DNA of 64,000 bases from Ophthalmolycus amberensis (GCA_024529925.1 JAFEUB010000436.1:62001-126000), one strand, 5' to 3'; counted from the first letter of the stretch, positions 12,491 to 24,860 are shown. Made by a program: numbers and translations. The notes: generated by a model from the letters alone, not told the origin.

Positions 12491-13350
12491 GTAGCTATAG
12501 GTGTGTACATAATAAACCTGCTGTTGAGTATGTCAAAAGAACTGATATGAATGAAAAAGTCAAATAGGAAAAATAACAAAGCCACTGAAAACCAAAACCT
12601 CTTCACCGTCCTCCCCCTCTCGTGTGACTGTAGTTTGGTTGTTATGTAACAGCAGCTCCCCTTGATAAACACGTACGGGACAGAAACACATACGAAACGC
12701 TGACACGGCGGTGTTCTTGAACACACACACGGGGTCGTCACCATCACGCTTCTTTCATTTAACCGGTGCAATATTAGTTATTGCAACACCTCTGGGTCCA
12801 ATGATAATTATAACGTGTCAGCTTCTCCCAGCGTAAAGAGCCTCTCAGTGTGCAGCCAGCTGATGACTGTATGTATTCCACTCATTATAAAGTGTGCTGT
12901 CTGCACTGATAACAGCCAACGCCACTCACGCAGCTTGTTCCATCGAGCTGATTGAGTTCTGGGAAACCTTGAGGTTATGCTCAAGGCAACGCTGGCAGTA
13001 GATTCCCATTCCTCATGCTTGTGGGGCCATTCTGATCTGATATAGCGCAATATTATACCACAGCACGGGGGGGGGGTGGGGTTATAGATGATAGATGGAT
13101 ACATATGCATTTGCCTGTTTGTATAGATCTTCTTTTGGAGGTCAGAAAGTGAGTTTGGTTCTATTCTTTTATATTTAGAGATGGAGAAAACCATGTTGTT
13201 TTATTATTTGACTCCAGATATCAAAGGCCGTCCCAGATGGAGTTCAGTGTGTTCCTGTAAAGATACAACCTGCATCCAAACAAATCCCATTATAATAACA
13301 GACGGAGAGGCCCAAGGTTTGACGGATAAAAACTGAGCGGGGTTGGCAGA
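12491..13350. other. non-coding sequence, nothing recognised
   Basis: Short frames on the minus strand (12421-12771, 12808-13194) lack splice borders and protein-like signatures. An 11-base G run lies near 13066. Confidence 0.4.
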
Positions 13351-13353
13351 GAG

Positions 13354-13381
13354 TACACACACACACACACACACACACACT
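13354..13381. repeat. (CA)n microsatellite
   Basis: About 14 uninterrupted CA units. Confidence 0.95.
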
Positions 13382-13529
13382 GCGCGTGTTGATAGGTTAT
13401 GGATGTCTTCACACACAGCAGCCAGCGCACAGAGCAGATATGTTGCAGCCTGAAGTCACACATTCACTGAAGACAGAACTACAGACTTAACAGGAAAGGT
13501 ACTGACACAATGCGTGATGTTCAGAGATA

Positions 13530-13645
13530 ATGGATGGATGATTGATTGATTGGTGGATGGATGGAGGGATTGGTGGATGAAGGATGGATGGAGGGATGAT
13601 GGATGTGTGGGTGGATGATCGATTTATGGATTATTGGATGGATTG
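13530..13645. repeat. degenerate TGGA/TTGA tetranucleotide repeat
   Basis: A run of GGATGGAT, GATTGATT and GGTGGATG words. It may be the tail of a decayed repeat element. Confidence 0.8.
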
Positions 13646-13654
13646 AAAAGTAGT

Positions 13655-13800
13655 TAAGAGTTAATACTCGATGTTCAAAGTAAAATGTCTGGATCTGTGT
13701 AGGATGGATTAGAATTGAATTTGCTGCAGACATTCATGGTCTTTGTGAACTTTGATAATCCAAAGACACTTCATCGTGCCATCATGAAATGATTACTGGA
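13655..13800 (-). repeat. R2 repeat 3' fragment
   Basis: Read on the minus strand: 'gaccatgaatgtctgcagc', 'aatccatcc' and 'agacattttac', the layout of the 3' part of the R2 family. A related fragment lies at 14290-14520. Confidence 0.45.
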
Positions 13801-14289
13801 AGAACAAGCACAGCCCAGAAATAGTGTCCTTGTGTTCATAATTTAAATGCACATCACAGAAATATTTATGATTTCACAAATGACCCATGTTTATGTGAAG
13901 AGAACAGACAGAATCAAGCACGCTTGTCCAATAAATGCACTGCAGCGAACGATAGACTGTATTTGTATTATAGTTATTTTCTGATGTTGCTATAGCAACC
14001 AGAGTAACATTTAAAGTGCTTATTGTCCTGTTCAATTTAAAATGTAGTTCATAGTCACAAGTTTGCTTTAATGTATTTCGTGAAAAAACAATATTTCCCT
14101 CACTGTCTATTGTGTTGTTAGAGATGATTCTCAGGCTTTAAACGTTGTTTTAATACAAGGTAACGCATGGTGAAATGGTGAAATGGTGAAATCGTGAAAC
14201 AACATTGATTTTAGCAGCATTTGGGAAAAGAATGTCGGTTGTTTGTGTCGACCACTTTGTTCCAGACTGAACTATCAACTACAGGACGC

Positions 14290-14520
14290 ATGTCCATAAT
14301 ACTGTGTACAGACGTTCATGGTCCCCAGAGGATGATCCCAATGACTCTATTGATCCCTGGACTTGTGATTAAGCACCTCCATGATTTTGAAGCGTGTTCA
14401 AGTTTAAATGTCTGGATTTTTGTTGGATGGATTAATATGTAATTAGTTTCTCGTGGTCTTTGTGAACTTTCCTGATACAATAACACTTCATCTAGTGCCA
14501 GCATCAAGTCCACATTTAGA
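14290..14520 (+). repeat. R2-related repeat fragment
   Basis: Carries 'gacgttcatggtccccagag', 'gatcccaatgact' and 'aatgtctggatttttgttgg'. The last part ('ggtctttgtgaactt', 'acacttcat') also recurs at 13738-13775, so the two fragments share sequence directly. Confidence 0.5.
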
Positions 14521-15244
14521 TTTTAATACTTTGTTTTGCATTAACAGTTTTAAGAAATAACAATCTGGATGCAGTCTTATTAGCATATTGTCCTTTTTTA
14601 ATATATTTGTTGTTAAAAAGACACCCATCGATATGATGGTTCTATTAGTATGCGGTTTGTTGGATGGATGGATGTCTGATCTTTCTGAACAAAGAGCTCA
14701 TCAAAGTAAGCTCCTAACAACTGTTACAGCAGTTAAATCTACTCAACTTCATGTGCTTCAAAGTTTATGTACAAATAAGGAATCTGACATGTTGGAATAC
14801 AAAGAAAAGACATTTTGATGGCGGCAGAATGATCGGTTTGATTTTCATAAGCTCACAGATATTAATCATTTCTGTTACGTTTTGAGGTTCCTAAGTCTTT
14901 CTCAGAGCTTCTCACAGTCACTGCTCGACATGGCTGCCGGAGGGTGTGTTACATCACCTGACATCTCTCTGTGCTTTCCAGCAGACTGAACACGTTCCTG
15001 TTCAAGTGCCGTCTGAGGTGAACATTTGAGCACAATTAAAGCCCCTCACAGGCTGCATGGTGTGAACGCTCATCTTAGAGCGTGTTGCCAGTGAATCCCT
15101 GACAGCACTGTTGGAGCAGCACTGTCTGGACTGAAGCTCCTGTTTCCAGGTCCATGAACGTGGACAAAGGTAACTGACAAACAAATGCCGAATTAGACAT
15201 TTTTAGGCAAAAGTTTTAAGACACGGACAACTCCCAGATCGGAC
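14521..15244. other. non-coding sequence, nothing recognised
   Basis: No repeats or exon-like frames that I can support. Confidence 0.4.
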
Positions 15245-15725
15245 AACGTCGTGGTAGACGCCTGTCAATCATAAGGTGGCCCCGCCCCTAAAGCATACTC
15301 TGCTTTATGGTCTATTTTTCCTGACTATTCTTAGATTATCCCTTCAAACCACCCGACGTCAGTCTCACTCGTGTTTGTGACGTCTTCAGTGTTTCACAAA
15401 CAGTTTGTAACAAGATGATGACACGTTGTCTGGTAGAGACCTGTCAATCACTGTGTAGCCCCGCCCTAAAGCATCCCCTGCTTTATGGTCTGTTTGACTC
15501 TAAATGGACCATAATGTACTAAATGAACATCATGCTGTATTGAAGAAGACTTGAAACTAGAGATTGAGACCATAAACTCATGTTTACAATGTTTACTGAG
15601 GGAATAAATCAAGAGAGAAGTAGAGTCACTTTCTCATAGACTTCTATACAACCAGAGGAGTCGCCCCCTGGTGGACACCAGATAGAATGCAGCTTTTAAG
15701 GCACTTCCACTTTGGCTTCAATTTA
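15245..15725 (+). repeat. two adjacent R1 repeat copies
   Basis: A partial R1 copy at about 15250-15320 ('gacgcctgtcaatcataagg', 'tgctttatggtctattt') is followed by a better-preserved copy at about 15425-15725 ('ctgtcaatcactgtgtagc' through 'gaggagtcgccccctggtgg'). Both are forward. Two related copies side by side suggest insertion near or into an older copy, or a local duplication. Confidence 0.7.
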
Positions 15726-17540
15726 CAGAACCGGCGGTTGCCGCCTGGTCTTCAGGCAGTCTTGAGTGTTGAACCCCTTCTGTACACTTTGTTGCTCAAA
15801 GTGGTCTGTAAAGTGATTATTCGGGTCTCTTATGGAAACTGCAAACTGTGCAAACTGTATACTAATTGGTGTTGAAAGACGCAACAAGAAGAGGAAGTGT
15901 AAAGGTCTACAGCTGTACTGTACTACTGTCAGACTCTGATGGTGTATCACATGTGACCTATTTTGCCTCTCTACACTATGAAGTAAAATACAGCCGTCAA
16001 GCAATGAGAGTCCTGAGGAGAAACATGAGGTGTCACGAGTAGAACCACTCCAAGATATACTTCCAGATGTTGGGAGTTCCATTTGATGAATTACAGAAAA
16101 TGCATTTTATTGTATTTCATTCATTCGCCTGCTACGTTTCAGGACTGAGCTTGAAGGGTGTCTGATGGAGGGTCAGATGGATGGATGTGTGGGGTGAGGG
16201 GTTGATAGACGGATCGGTGGCTTGTGGAAAAATAGAATAAAGAGCAAATTCACCTCATGCCGAGTGACTGCTGCCCCAGGTGAAGCACACCTGAACTGTG
16301 GCACCTCCGTGATTTGTGTCATGTTGGACTCGGTGTGTGTGCACAGCTGCTGTTGACTGTTTTCCTCGTGACCGAACGGGTTTAGGCTATTTCCTGGCAC
16401 GGTATAACACAGAGAAGTCTGAGCTCGTGGTTGATCGGCTGGGATGCTGCACTGATAAATAAAATAGTCTTGTTCTATCGTTTATCAGGATGCTTATATT
16501 TCCCGATATGCTTATTACGTTCCCGCTACTGTCGTCATATTGTTTTTCCTGTCATACTCAGGGTACCATGCTTATGTGCAACATGTATTAACCCTCTTTA
16601 ACTACATGCTTATAATGCTTCCAGGTATCTGATCTGGTTTACAGAGGGCATGAATGTGCATCATGATGTCATCCCTAGTCATATTTTGCCCCTTTGGGCA
16701 GAAGCGCGTTTTGCTATTATCATTATGACGAAGAAGGTTTGTACGTTAACGTTGTGAAGTGGTCAGTTTGCAAGAGTCGTCATTGTTGTTCACCTGAGTG
16801 GCAAATATGCAAATGTTAGCGTCTGCCAGGTGCAGTTATGTGGAGAAGAAACCCACAACAAACACTGCTTATACTGTTAAGAGATGTTTAATCAACATTT
16901 CCAGGAAGAATTCAAGCAGAAGACAAGAAGAGACACAAATGGATCAACTGAGTAAGACAAGGCGGATCTTGATAACGACTGTGCAGCTCAGTCCAAAGAG
17001 ACTTGACTTGGGAACTCCCATTTGACTGCTGTTAGCACAGCTCTCACCTCCCTTTAAGACGATGAGTCCAGAATATAAACGATGACTAACAGCTGCTTTC
17101 TAGCAGCCATGTAACACACTGGTGTTGAAAAAAGTGTGATTTACAATGAAGTAAGAATACTTTTGCTGAAAACTATTCAAGAACAAGTACATCAAGTATC
17201 ACTTCCGTCCACGTTGAACTAAAGTTACAATGCAGATGCAAACCCGTCCTTATGAATGTGCACCTCTGCAGTTTAGTGCTTCTGTCCAAAATGGCTGCTG
17301 TCTTTTATTTTGAAGAAAAATATAGAAAAATATTCCCACAAATCTGCTTTAGAGGGAAAAAGGGCTTCAAGTCAAGCAGAAATGCAAAGTATCATTAATA
17401 TTTAATGGAGTCTTTATCAAAGTCAACTCAAGGGAGGGAAAAATGACCAATTATACCGAAAACTGTTCATATTAAAGCTGACCGCCGACCCTCCGATTGA
17501 AAGACGGCCCTGCTCTCCACTTAGCCACGGTCGCTCTAAA
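15726..17540. other. non-coding sequence, nothing recognised
   Basis: Short frames only (for example 15723-16082 on the minus strand and 16798-17025 on the plus strand), without splice borders or known motifs. Confidence 0.4.
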
Positions 17541-17546
17541 AGGTGT

Positions 17547-17975
17547 CACTCCGTCCCTCCTCACTCCGTCCCTCCTCACTCCGTCCCTCCTCACTTCGTC
17601 CCTCCTCACTCCGTCCCTCCTCACTCCGTCCCTCCTCACTCCGTCCCTCCTCACTCCGTCCCGCCGTCCCTCCTCACTCCGTCCCTCCTCACTCCGTCCC
17701 TCCTCACTCCGTCCCTCCTCACTTCGTCCCTCCTCACTCCGTCCCTCCTCACTTCGTCCCTCCTCACTCCGTCCCTCCTCACTTCGTCCCTCCTCACTTC
17801 GTCCCTCCTCACTCCATCCCGCCGTCCCTCCTCACTTCGTCTCTCCTCACTCCGTCCCTCCTCACTCCGTCCCTCCTCACTTCGTCCCTCCATCCCTCCT
17901 CACTTCGTCCCTCCTCACTCCGTCCCTCCTCACTTCGTCCCTCCTCACTCCGTCCCTCCTCACTTCATCCCTCGT
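17547..17975. repeat. 15-bp pyrimidine-rich minisatellite, about 28 copies
   Basis: The unit is CCGTCCCTCCTCACT with CTTCGTCCC variants and two or three CCGCCGTCCCT or CCATCCCT interruptions. The unit is a multiple of three, so it keeps reading frames open on both strands (LLTPS on plus, RRDGV on minus). These are artefacts. Confidence 0.97.
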
Positions 17976-19064
17976 CTTATCGTCCACGTGTGTCTAATGA
18001 TGAACTGTCTCCTTGCAGGCTACAAATAGCATGTTGGACATTTTCTGCTGTATATATTTGTCGGTTTTACGCCTCATTCATGAGAAATATGTCCATGTTG
18101 ATGCACTCTCATCTCTGCTTGTGTTGACATTGTCGCTCAGTGCAACCATTTGTTTTTCTTTGCTGCATCTCGTTGTCGGTGTCAATCATTCAATGAATGA
18201 ATGTCAGCATCCTAAGACATGTTGAGAGACTGTAAGGGTCTTAAAGTGTTATAGGTTAATGATAATGTATGTCGATTATGTAACATGGTCGCTAATGTTT
18301 CTAATGATCTTATAATCTGCCTTCCCTGCATCGCGGTGCATCTTAGTTAAAGCCTTCGCAGGCCTTCTGCGCTGAGCCTCATTAGTCTGAATCGACTACG
18401 TTGTTTATGACGCTCGGCTTCTTTCTATCGATCCAGAGAAAAGGTTTCAGGTCGGTTTGAATTGATGGGACTTGCTGTTTGTGTACGAGTCCCTGATGTC
18501 ATCTGATCGTGTTAGTCGCCTTCGTAACGCCGTCTGGTATTTGGTCCTCGTGCAGTTTTTAACACAAAGAATCAATACGCTGCATTGTAGCGCCGCGTCC
18601 TCCGAGACAAAAATCACCAAGGCTCCAAACAACTGAACGGACCTTCAATCTTTATCTTTACCGGCCATTGTTCTCACTATCGACTTTACCTTCTGCTCAT
18701 CTTTGAACAAACACATCTTTTCAATTAAGAGCTTTCATTTTGTCATCAGGACCACCTGGAGTTTTACTGCTACAATCTGAATTTGAGGGAATAAATTCAG
18801 TAAATTGGATTGAATTTAAGGCTTTTAAAGTTTTCCTAAATCATTCTGAGCAGTGAAAGATGTCCTTCACAGTGATAAACCTGGAAAACCTTGTGCTGAG
18901 CAGAGGAACATCTAGCACGATAGAACAGCTTTATTTTAATGTTTAGTTAAGACAAAGGCGACCAAGATGTGAGTTAACTTTGATGAAGTGCAAACACACA
19001 GTGAAAGGTTTAAAGTTGTTGGACTCAAACAAAGACAACTCTGAGAGATCTCTACCACAGCGTT
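17976..19064. other. non-coding sequence, nothing recognised
   Basis: No supported repeat or gene. Confidence 0.4.
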
Positions 19065-19325
19065 GACCTGTCAATCACCGTGTAGCCCCGCCCTAAAGCA
19101 TCCCCTGCTTTATGGTCTGTGTGACTCTAAATGGACCATAATGTACTAAATGAACATCATGCTGTATTGAAGAAGACTTGAAACTAGAGATTGAACCATA
19201 AACTCATGTTTACAATGTTTACTGAGGTAATAAATCAAGAGAGAAGTAGAGTCATTTTCTCATAGACTTCTATACAACCAGAGGAGTCGCCCCCTGGTGG
19301 ACACTAGAGAGAATGCAGCTTTAAC
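19065..19325 (+). repeat. R1 repeat, 3' part
   Basis: Runs from 'gacctgtcaatcaccgtg' to 'cccctggtggacactagag', very similar to the copies at 575-1000 and 15425-15725. The 5' half is absent. Confidence 0.75.
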
Positions 19326-19867
19326 ACATGAAGCTTTGGATTCACTTTGTTTTTCGAGCACAACAGCAGTAAGAAACTGTACATTTACTGTTGGGCTGAT
19401 CGTTCTGTATTCTTATTGTTTTTTTAAACTTGTATTTGTGTAGAATGTGTGTATGTTTACCAGATTCATTGTTGTGTTGCACCTCCCTCGAGGACCTAAA
19501 GGTTTCCTTTCACTGGTGATAATGTGTTTCTTCCCAGCGTGTTCTATCATAAAGGGACAATGTGACAGAGTACTGACCTTTGTGAATCCAGTGAAGGCCT
19601 CTTTTCCAACTCTTGTTTTTGGAATATTCTCTTTTTGATTGTTATCGCTGGATGTGTTGCTGAATACTGTTTCCACAGTTGGTTACAATAAAAACACAGA
19701 AAGGCCAGCAGCTGTCTGCGCTCACTGAACAGCTGTACTCCTGCACACGAGGGCTGCAAAGTGACCAAATAGTTGCAACAGTAAGATATTTTCTTCCTGA
19801 AAGAGATCAATGAGAATGTAAAATGTTTGTTTGGTTGTTAAGACGTTGTTTATTAAGGTAAGTGAAT

Positions 19868-19899
<32 letters not shown>

Positions 19900-20024
19900 G
19901 TTTTGGAGATGTAAAGGCAGTTAATTTGATATCCGTATCTCCACAAGAACTCTATTAACCTCCACATATACAGCTGATACTGGTGTGAGAAACTGATTAC
20001 ACACTGATTTCATAGCAGTCCACA

Positions 20025-20062
<38 letters not shown>

Positions 20063-20430
20063 GTGATTTCAAATAAAGAATCTTTAGCCTTGATGCTTTG
20101 GCGAGACTGTTCTTCACTCTAATGGCTGATAATAAGCACTTTTTGAACTGAATCATTTCACTGCATTGACAGACGGTGAGAGATGCTAAACGATCTGAAG
20201 AACGATGCCAAATGATCTGCGTTGGTATTTTACAGCTGGCAGGTCTACTACGCTGCTAATGGGGATGTGTTTTGTTTTTTAAAATCAAGGCTGCTTGTAT
20301 TAAGGAGAGTTAACAGAGTTTAAACACTTAATAACTACGGTTGATTATTTAACTATATTGATCAGTTTTAGTTTTTTATGTGTACTTTCTTTCCCTCTCA
20401 TTGACAACTGCATAAAGCAGATAGTGAAAC
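19326..20430. other. non-coding sequence with two dinucleotide tracts
   Basis: A (GT)n tract lies at 19869-19899 and a (CA)n tract at 20032-20061. Otherwise nothing is recognised. Confidence 0.5.
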
Positions 20431-20438
20431 ATCAATCA

Positions 20439-20507
20439 CAGAACATGAGTCAGAACATGAGTCAGAACATGAGTCAGAACATGAGTCAGAACATGAGTCA
20501 GCACATG
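20439..20507. repeat. 12-bp tandem repeat, five copies
   Basis: Five perfect copies of CAGAACATGAGT followed by a decayed partial copy. It translates as repeating Gln-Asn-Met-Ser within a short frame (20358-20693) that has no other gene-like property. Confidence 0.95.
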
Positions 20508-21150
20508 TTTCTTTACTCGTGTTTAAACTGTTATCTGCTCTTATTCTATATTTCTCTTTCCGGGCTCGTTTCAGTCGGACTACAGTTCAGCACCATGGAC
20601 AGCGATCAGGCTGCTGCTCCACTCTCTGAAGTGAGGTCTGCGTGTCCACTACTGTCTATTATTCAGTACTTTTTCACTAATGTGTTACTGTAATGATAAA
20701 CTGCAGGCACAAACAACAAGAAACATTCATGATATAATAAAGGTTGTATTTGTGGGATACATTTGACCATAAACTTGCTGTCGCATTGATCTTTAACACG
20801 CTGAGTTTGAAGTGTTTGGTGATGACACAGCACTAACATCTGCACACCAAAGCCACACATTATTAGACTCCTCAGACAGAAGAAGTCGAGGTACGGTGGC
20901 CTGTGTGTGCCAACCTGGACGACACATGTGATACAATGTCTGCTTCTCTGGAGCCTCGACACGATTCCAACGAGTCCAGATGCCACTGGTGTGTTTTGGC
21001 ACGCGTCAGACATCCGCCGACATGCGTGCTGCCCTGAATTATTTCAATGTGAAACTTAAATTCATCAATAATATGTCAATGTGTCGGTGTTTGTTTGTGT
21101 GTGCGGGGAGGCGGATGGCCTCTGTCCTGAACTCAGCCGACCATCGGGAC
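20508..21150. other. non-coding sequence, nothing recognised
   Basis: Overlapping short frames on both strands; none has splice borders or recognised motifs. Confidence 0.4.
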
Positions 21151-21152
21151 AC

Positions 21153-21189
<37 letters not shown>

Positions 21190-21296
21190 GCGTGCGTGCG
21201 TGCGTGCGCGTGCGTGTGTGTGTGTGCGTGTGTGCGCGTGTGTGTGTGTGCGCGTGTGTGTGCGTGCGTGTGCGTGTGTGCGTGTGTGTGTGTGTG
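21153..21296. repeat. compound (TG)n/(CG)n tract, about 144 bp
   Basis: Alternating purine-pyrimidine sequence mixing TG, CG and TGCG steps without interruption. Such sequence favours left-handed Z-DNA. Four more TG/CA tracts follow within 500 bases. Confidence 0.95.
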
Positions 21297-21400
21297 TTTA
21301 ACATATTGGCCTCTCATTCTCGGTGTGTCGTGAGACTGAAGCGGCTGCTGGGAGGCTCAACTGTCAGTTCAGATCTGCTGTGGGGGCTTTGATTACAGGT

Positions 21401-21424
21401 ACACACACACACACACACACACAC
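21401..21424. repeat. (CA)n microsatellite
   Basis: About 12 CA units. A (TG)n tract of similar length follows at about 21477-21497. Confidence 0.95.
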
Positions 21425-21551
21425 GAGTTTCAGGAGTTTACTTTTCTGTTTTTGATGATTATTAAACTGGAGTGGTTTGTGTGTGTGTGTGTGTGTTTCT
21501 CTTAGTGTTGCATCATCTCAGGCTGCGGTCTGTGCATGTGCACCATACGTG

Positions 21552-21593
<42 letters not shown>
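21552..21593. repeat. (TG)n microsatellite
   Basis: About 21 uninterrupted TG units. Confidence 0.95.
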
Positions 21594-21595
<2 letters not shown>

Positions 21596-21944
21596 CCTGT
21601 TCGACGGGATCTTGACGCCAGGAGGAAAATGATTTTGTTTGGTAACAGAGCAGCGAGGAAGCTGCAGGAGTTTCACTTCTTCCGGGTTTATTTCTGTGCT
21701 CTGAGGTCAGAAACATGGTGAAAGTCCATTTGTCATTTTAGGTTTAGTTGACTTGCATAAATAACAAATTAATAAAAACAGCAAGATTATATAACAAATA
21801 AGAAATGCGCGGCAGAGCAAACCCCAAGAAAATCTGTAAAACCATCTGATCCCTAAAGCAGCGATATCGATGACCACCAATACAAACGAATGAGATGACT
21901 CAGCATTATGTTTCTTTAACTAAGATGCCTCCGGACAACATCCT

Positions 21945-22005
21945 GAACTCAAGGCTTCAAAACAGTCGTCCACAAAACCAATGGGTGACGTCACGGTGAC
22001 AAAGC
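21945..22005 (-). repeat. R1 repeat, 5' fragment, reversed
   Basis: 'aaggcttcaaaacagtcgtc', 'caaaaccaatgggtgac' and 'gtcacggtgac' match the 5' part of R1 on the minus strand. Confidence 0.5.
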
Positions 22006-22009
22006 ACAT

Positions 22010-23040
22010 TATTTCAGAGGCACATACAAAGTCAATGGAAAGACACGATTAGATACAAATCCACGCGGGACGGTGTGATCGACGTCCATGCGACTTCAAA
22101 ATGTTTCTTCAAACAATAGAACCTCACCTTCAGTTGTAACGTATGCATTTTATTTTCTTCGCACCTGGTCACATACGGATACGCTCTCCTCTCCAGCTGT
22201 GTTTGTAACATACGGGACATCTCTCAGTCCCTTCAGCTTTATTCATCTGAAACTCTCTTACACTAATCGGCAGATAGGTGAAGAAAGGAGGCGTGCTATC
22301 TCCGTCGCTGTCTGGGCTGGAACAGAGGCAGAGCGTTGACAAAACAAAGCAATTTCCCGGCACAAAGGCAGAGAGAGAGCAATCTATCGTCGGCCCATGA
22401 GAGCCGGGCAGCGCCTGGGCTGAGAATGGGCAAGAAGCCCTCGTTTGTTGCCGAGGCTCCATCTTCAATCTGCCGCTGCAAGGAGGTAAAGAAGAAACAG
22501 AAGAAACGTGAGGGCAGATTTAAGCTCTGCCAGTCTTTGTGAAGCCTCCTTGGCAGGCGGCGGCTTCTTGCTCGTTGGAGTTACAGAGAGAGACTGGAGG
22601 CTGTCGGGTTTGTTTCGGCCTGAAGAAGCAGATTGGGATCATTCGTGCTCCCCAATCGATGCGTCAAACACTCGGGAGAATATTTAAAGAGGCATTAGGT
22701 CACGTTGTTTTCTGCCCCGTTGTACAAAACGACCATATATTACAGCTACAGGGCCTGATGGGGCTGTTGATCAATACCAGTGACTCAGCAGTTACTCTTC
22801 CAGCTGCTGAGATTTCTACCCTTCAACATTCATTCTCTCTGTAATTTGAGGACATTTCCAACAATGAGGGCTGTGAGACGTCAGGAGGGTCTAAAGGCCT
22901 CGTGTGGCCGAAGCACCGACGTGCTGCGTCTTCATTTCCTGATTCTCGTCACAGACCAAACAAATGAACGTTTGCTTGTTTTCATTTACGTCCGCTCTTT
23001 AAATCATGGAACAGATGCAGTACCGTGATGTATTGTTATT
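22010..23040. other. non-coding sequence, partly GC-rich, nothing recognised
   Basis: The part around 22330-22480 is non-repetitive and GC-balanced and could be a conserved non-coding block, but the sequence alone does not show this. No repeat or exon is supported. Confidence 0.3.
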
Positions 23041-23046
23041 CCTAAC

Positions 23047-23282
23047 CAGGTAGTTCTGTTGCGTTTATTGCTTTGTTCTCATTTACATTGTTGACCAGGT
23101 GTTTGAGCAGTTTAGTTGTCTGGGAACATCCTTCTGTAGGACAGAGGGTTGAACAGATAATGTCTCGCCGTATTTCATTCCAACACAAATCCAATGTCAG
23201 CGTTTGGTTCTCAGGTTTAGTGACATTCATGAACAGATCATCTCTACTACAGTTACACCTGAATGTTTGGTTATTGAAGAGT
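23047..23282 (-). CDS. possible internal exon of an extracellular glycoprotein, unidentified
   Basis: On the minus strand the sequence TTTCCTTCCTAG ends at 23283 and is a good splice acceptor. An open frame follows for 236 bases and stops at a plausible donor, CCTG|GTTAGG, just before an in-frame stop codon. The exon would start with the last base of a codon and end with the first base of another. The roughly 78 encoded residues contain five N-glycosylation sequons (NQT, NCS, NVT, NQT, NAT) and six cysteines, unusual density for a chance frame and typical of secreted or receptor ectodomains. I do not recognise the family; the stalk of an adhesion-type receptor is one guess. No neighbouring exons were found on this strand, so it could also be a relic or chance. 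Confidence 0.3.
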
Positions 23283-24602
23283 CTAGGAAGGAAATATGAG
23301 GACCAATACACTTCTGGGTGCATGAATATTTTGCTAAATAAATACAAAAAGTGCTCAGTTGATACAGCAGCTGGATGAAGCAACTCCCACACTGTAGAGA
23401 TGTCTTCTCAAGCCAAGTTCAACAAGATGGCGTTTTAATAGTCTATATTTTAACTGTGGACACATACACACACACACACACACACACCCTTTCCCTCACT
23501 CCTCTGCTGTTTTATTTTTCACTGTCACGACTGTTAAATAGAAACAACTGCTGAGGTTCACAAAATGCCAAACTGCATGAAAATTCCCATTCAGAGAAAC
23601 TGATTTCTATATTCAGTCTGGGACAGTTTTGGAGACACAGTAACGAAATAATTGGAGATATGCATCAACATCTGTAGTCGCCTACTTGTCTTTCCTAAAT
23701 GGAAGCAACATGAAAGCCTCTTTCTCTCCGCCTGTCGACAGGAACCGGCCCCGTCTGCGTTCAGCACTTATCTGCGTCGCTCAGGAGCTCCGGCAAATAC
23801 AGATAAAGTGAACTCGGTTGATCCCCGCGGGGAGAATTTGGGTCATTGTGGCAGCGGTGAATAGCGGAGGATGATGGAGAGCAAAGAGCAAAGAAGATAC
23901 GAAGTGATATGAAAAAAAATAAATCAAAGACGCCGCATCTATGAGGGAGACGGCTGGAATTGAATTTGCGGAGTGACGGCCGTTCACATGTGAACCGATT
24001 ACGGAAGCCCGCAGTTTACGGAGTTACAAATTCCGCGGTGTCGCCGGTGATTCAGTGACGTATAAGTGCACTTAGAGGTCTGCTATATGGAGCCGGAGTG
24101 TGTGAAGGCTTCATTTGCTGCTTTACCCTCACAGAGAGGTGTGTGTTGTTGGGGCAGCGCTGAGGGAAGAAATGGCTGATAGGACTGGTTACACTCTGAC
24201 GCAGGGTCTAATTTCTCCCCATCTGTCACTCCCCTCTCCTGCTATGCTCTCTGTGTATTTATCTTTGTTCTCCTCCGTCTCCTGCATCCTTTTCATCTCC
24301 TCCTCCCTCTCCTTGCCGCACACATAAAGGGCCCTCTGCACCGCACACGTACAGAAGCCCTCCCTACTGGCCCATTTCCATAGGACATGAGTTAGATATT
24401 GAGCCAGAGAGAAAGGGGGAGAGAAGTGGGGGGGGGGGGGGGGGGGGTAGAGGAGCACAGGGACATCAGCCAAGTGTGACAGTGGAGTCGTATTTCTTTC
24501 CCCGGCCGTCCGCTGTGGACTCTGAGCTGAATACTGAGTGCGCCCACTGCAGAGCCCCGAGGACAGACTCAGCCTCCAGAGAGGGAAGAGGGAAGGGCCA
24601 CG
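23283..24602. other. non-coding sequence with (CA)n and poly-G tracts
   Basis: A (CA)n tract lies at about 23461-23487 and a run of 20 G at 24428-24447. The stretch about 23740-24080 is non-repetitive and CpG-containing, and may be regulatory, but nothing specific supports that. Confidence 0.4.
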
Positions 24603-24860
24603 GAGCCGGCCTGAGGACCAGATCAACCGCAGAGCCGGCCTGAGGACCAGATCAACCGCAGAGCCGGCCTGAGGACCAGATCAACCGCAGAGCCGGCCTG
24701 AGGACCAGATCAACCGCAGAGCCGGCCTGAGGACCAGATCAACCGCAGAGCCGGCCTGAGGACCAGATCAACCGCAGAGCCGGACTGAGGACCAGATCAA
24801 CCGCAGAGCCGGCCTGAGGACCAGATCAACCGCAGAGCCGGACTGAGGACCCAGACCAGC
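24603..24860. repeat. 29-bp minisatellite, eight full copies plus a partial
   Basis: The unit is GAGCCGGCCTGAGGACCAGA followed by TCAACCGCA. Copies are nearly identical; two near the right end carry GGACTG instead of GGCCTG, and the last decays into 'gaggacccagaccagctccg'. There are no spacers, so this is not a CRISPR array. Confidence 0.97.

Noticed and set aside
24603..24860. Possible CRISPR array (29-bp repeats)
   Set aside because: Units abut with no spacers and the context is eukaryotic; it is a minisatellite.
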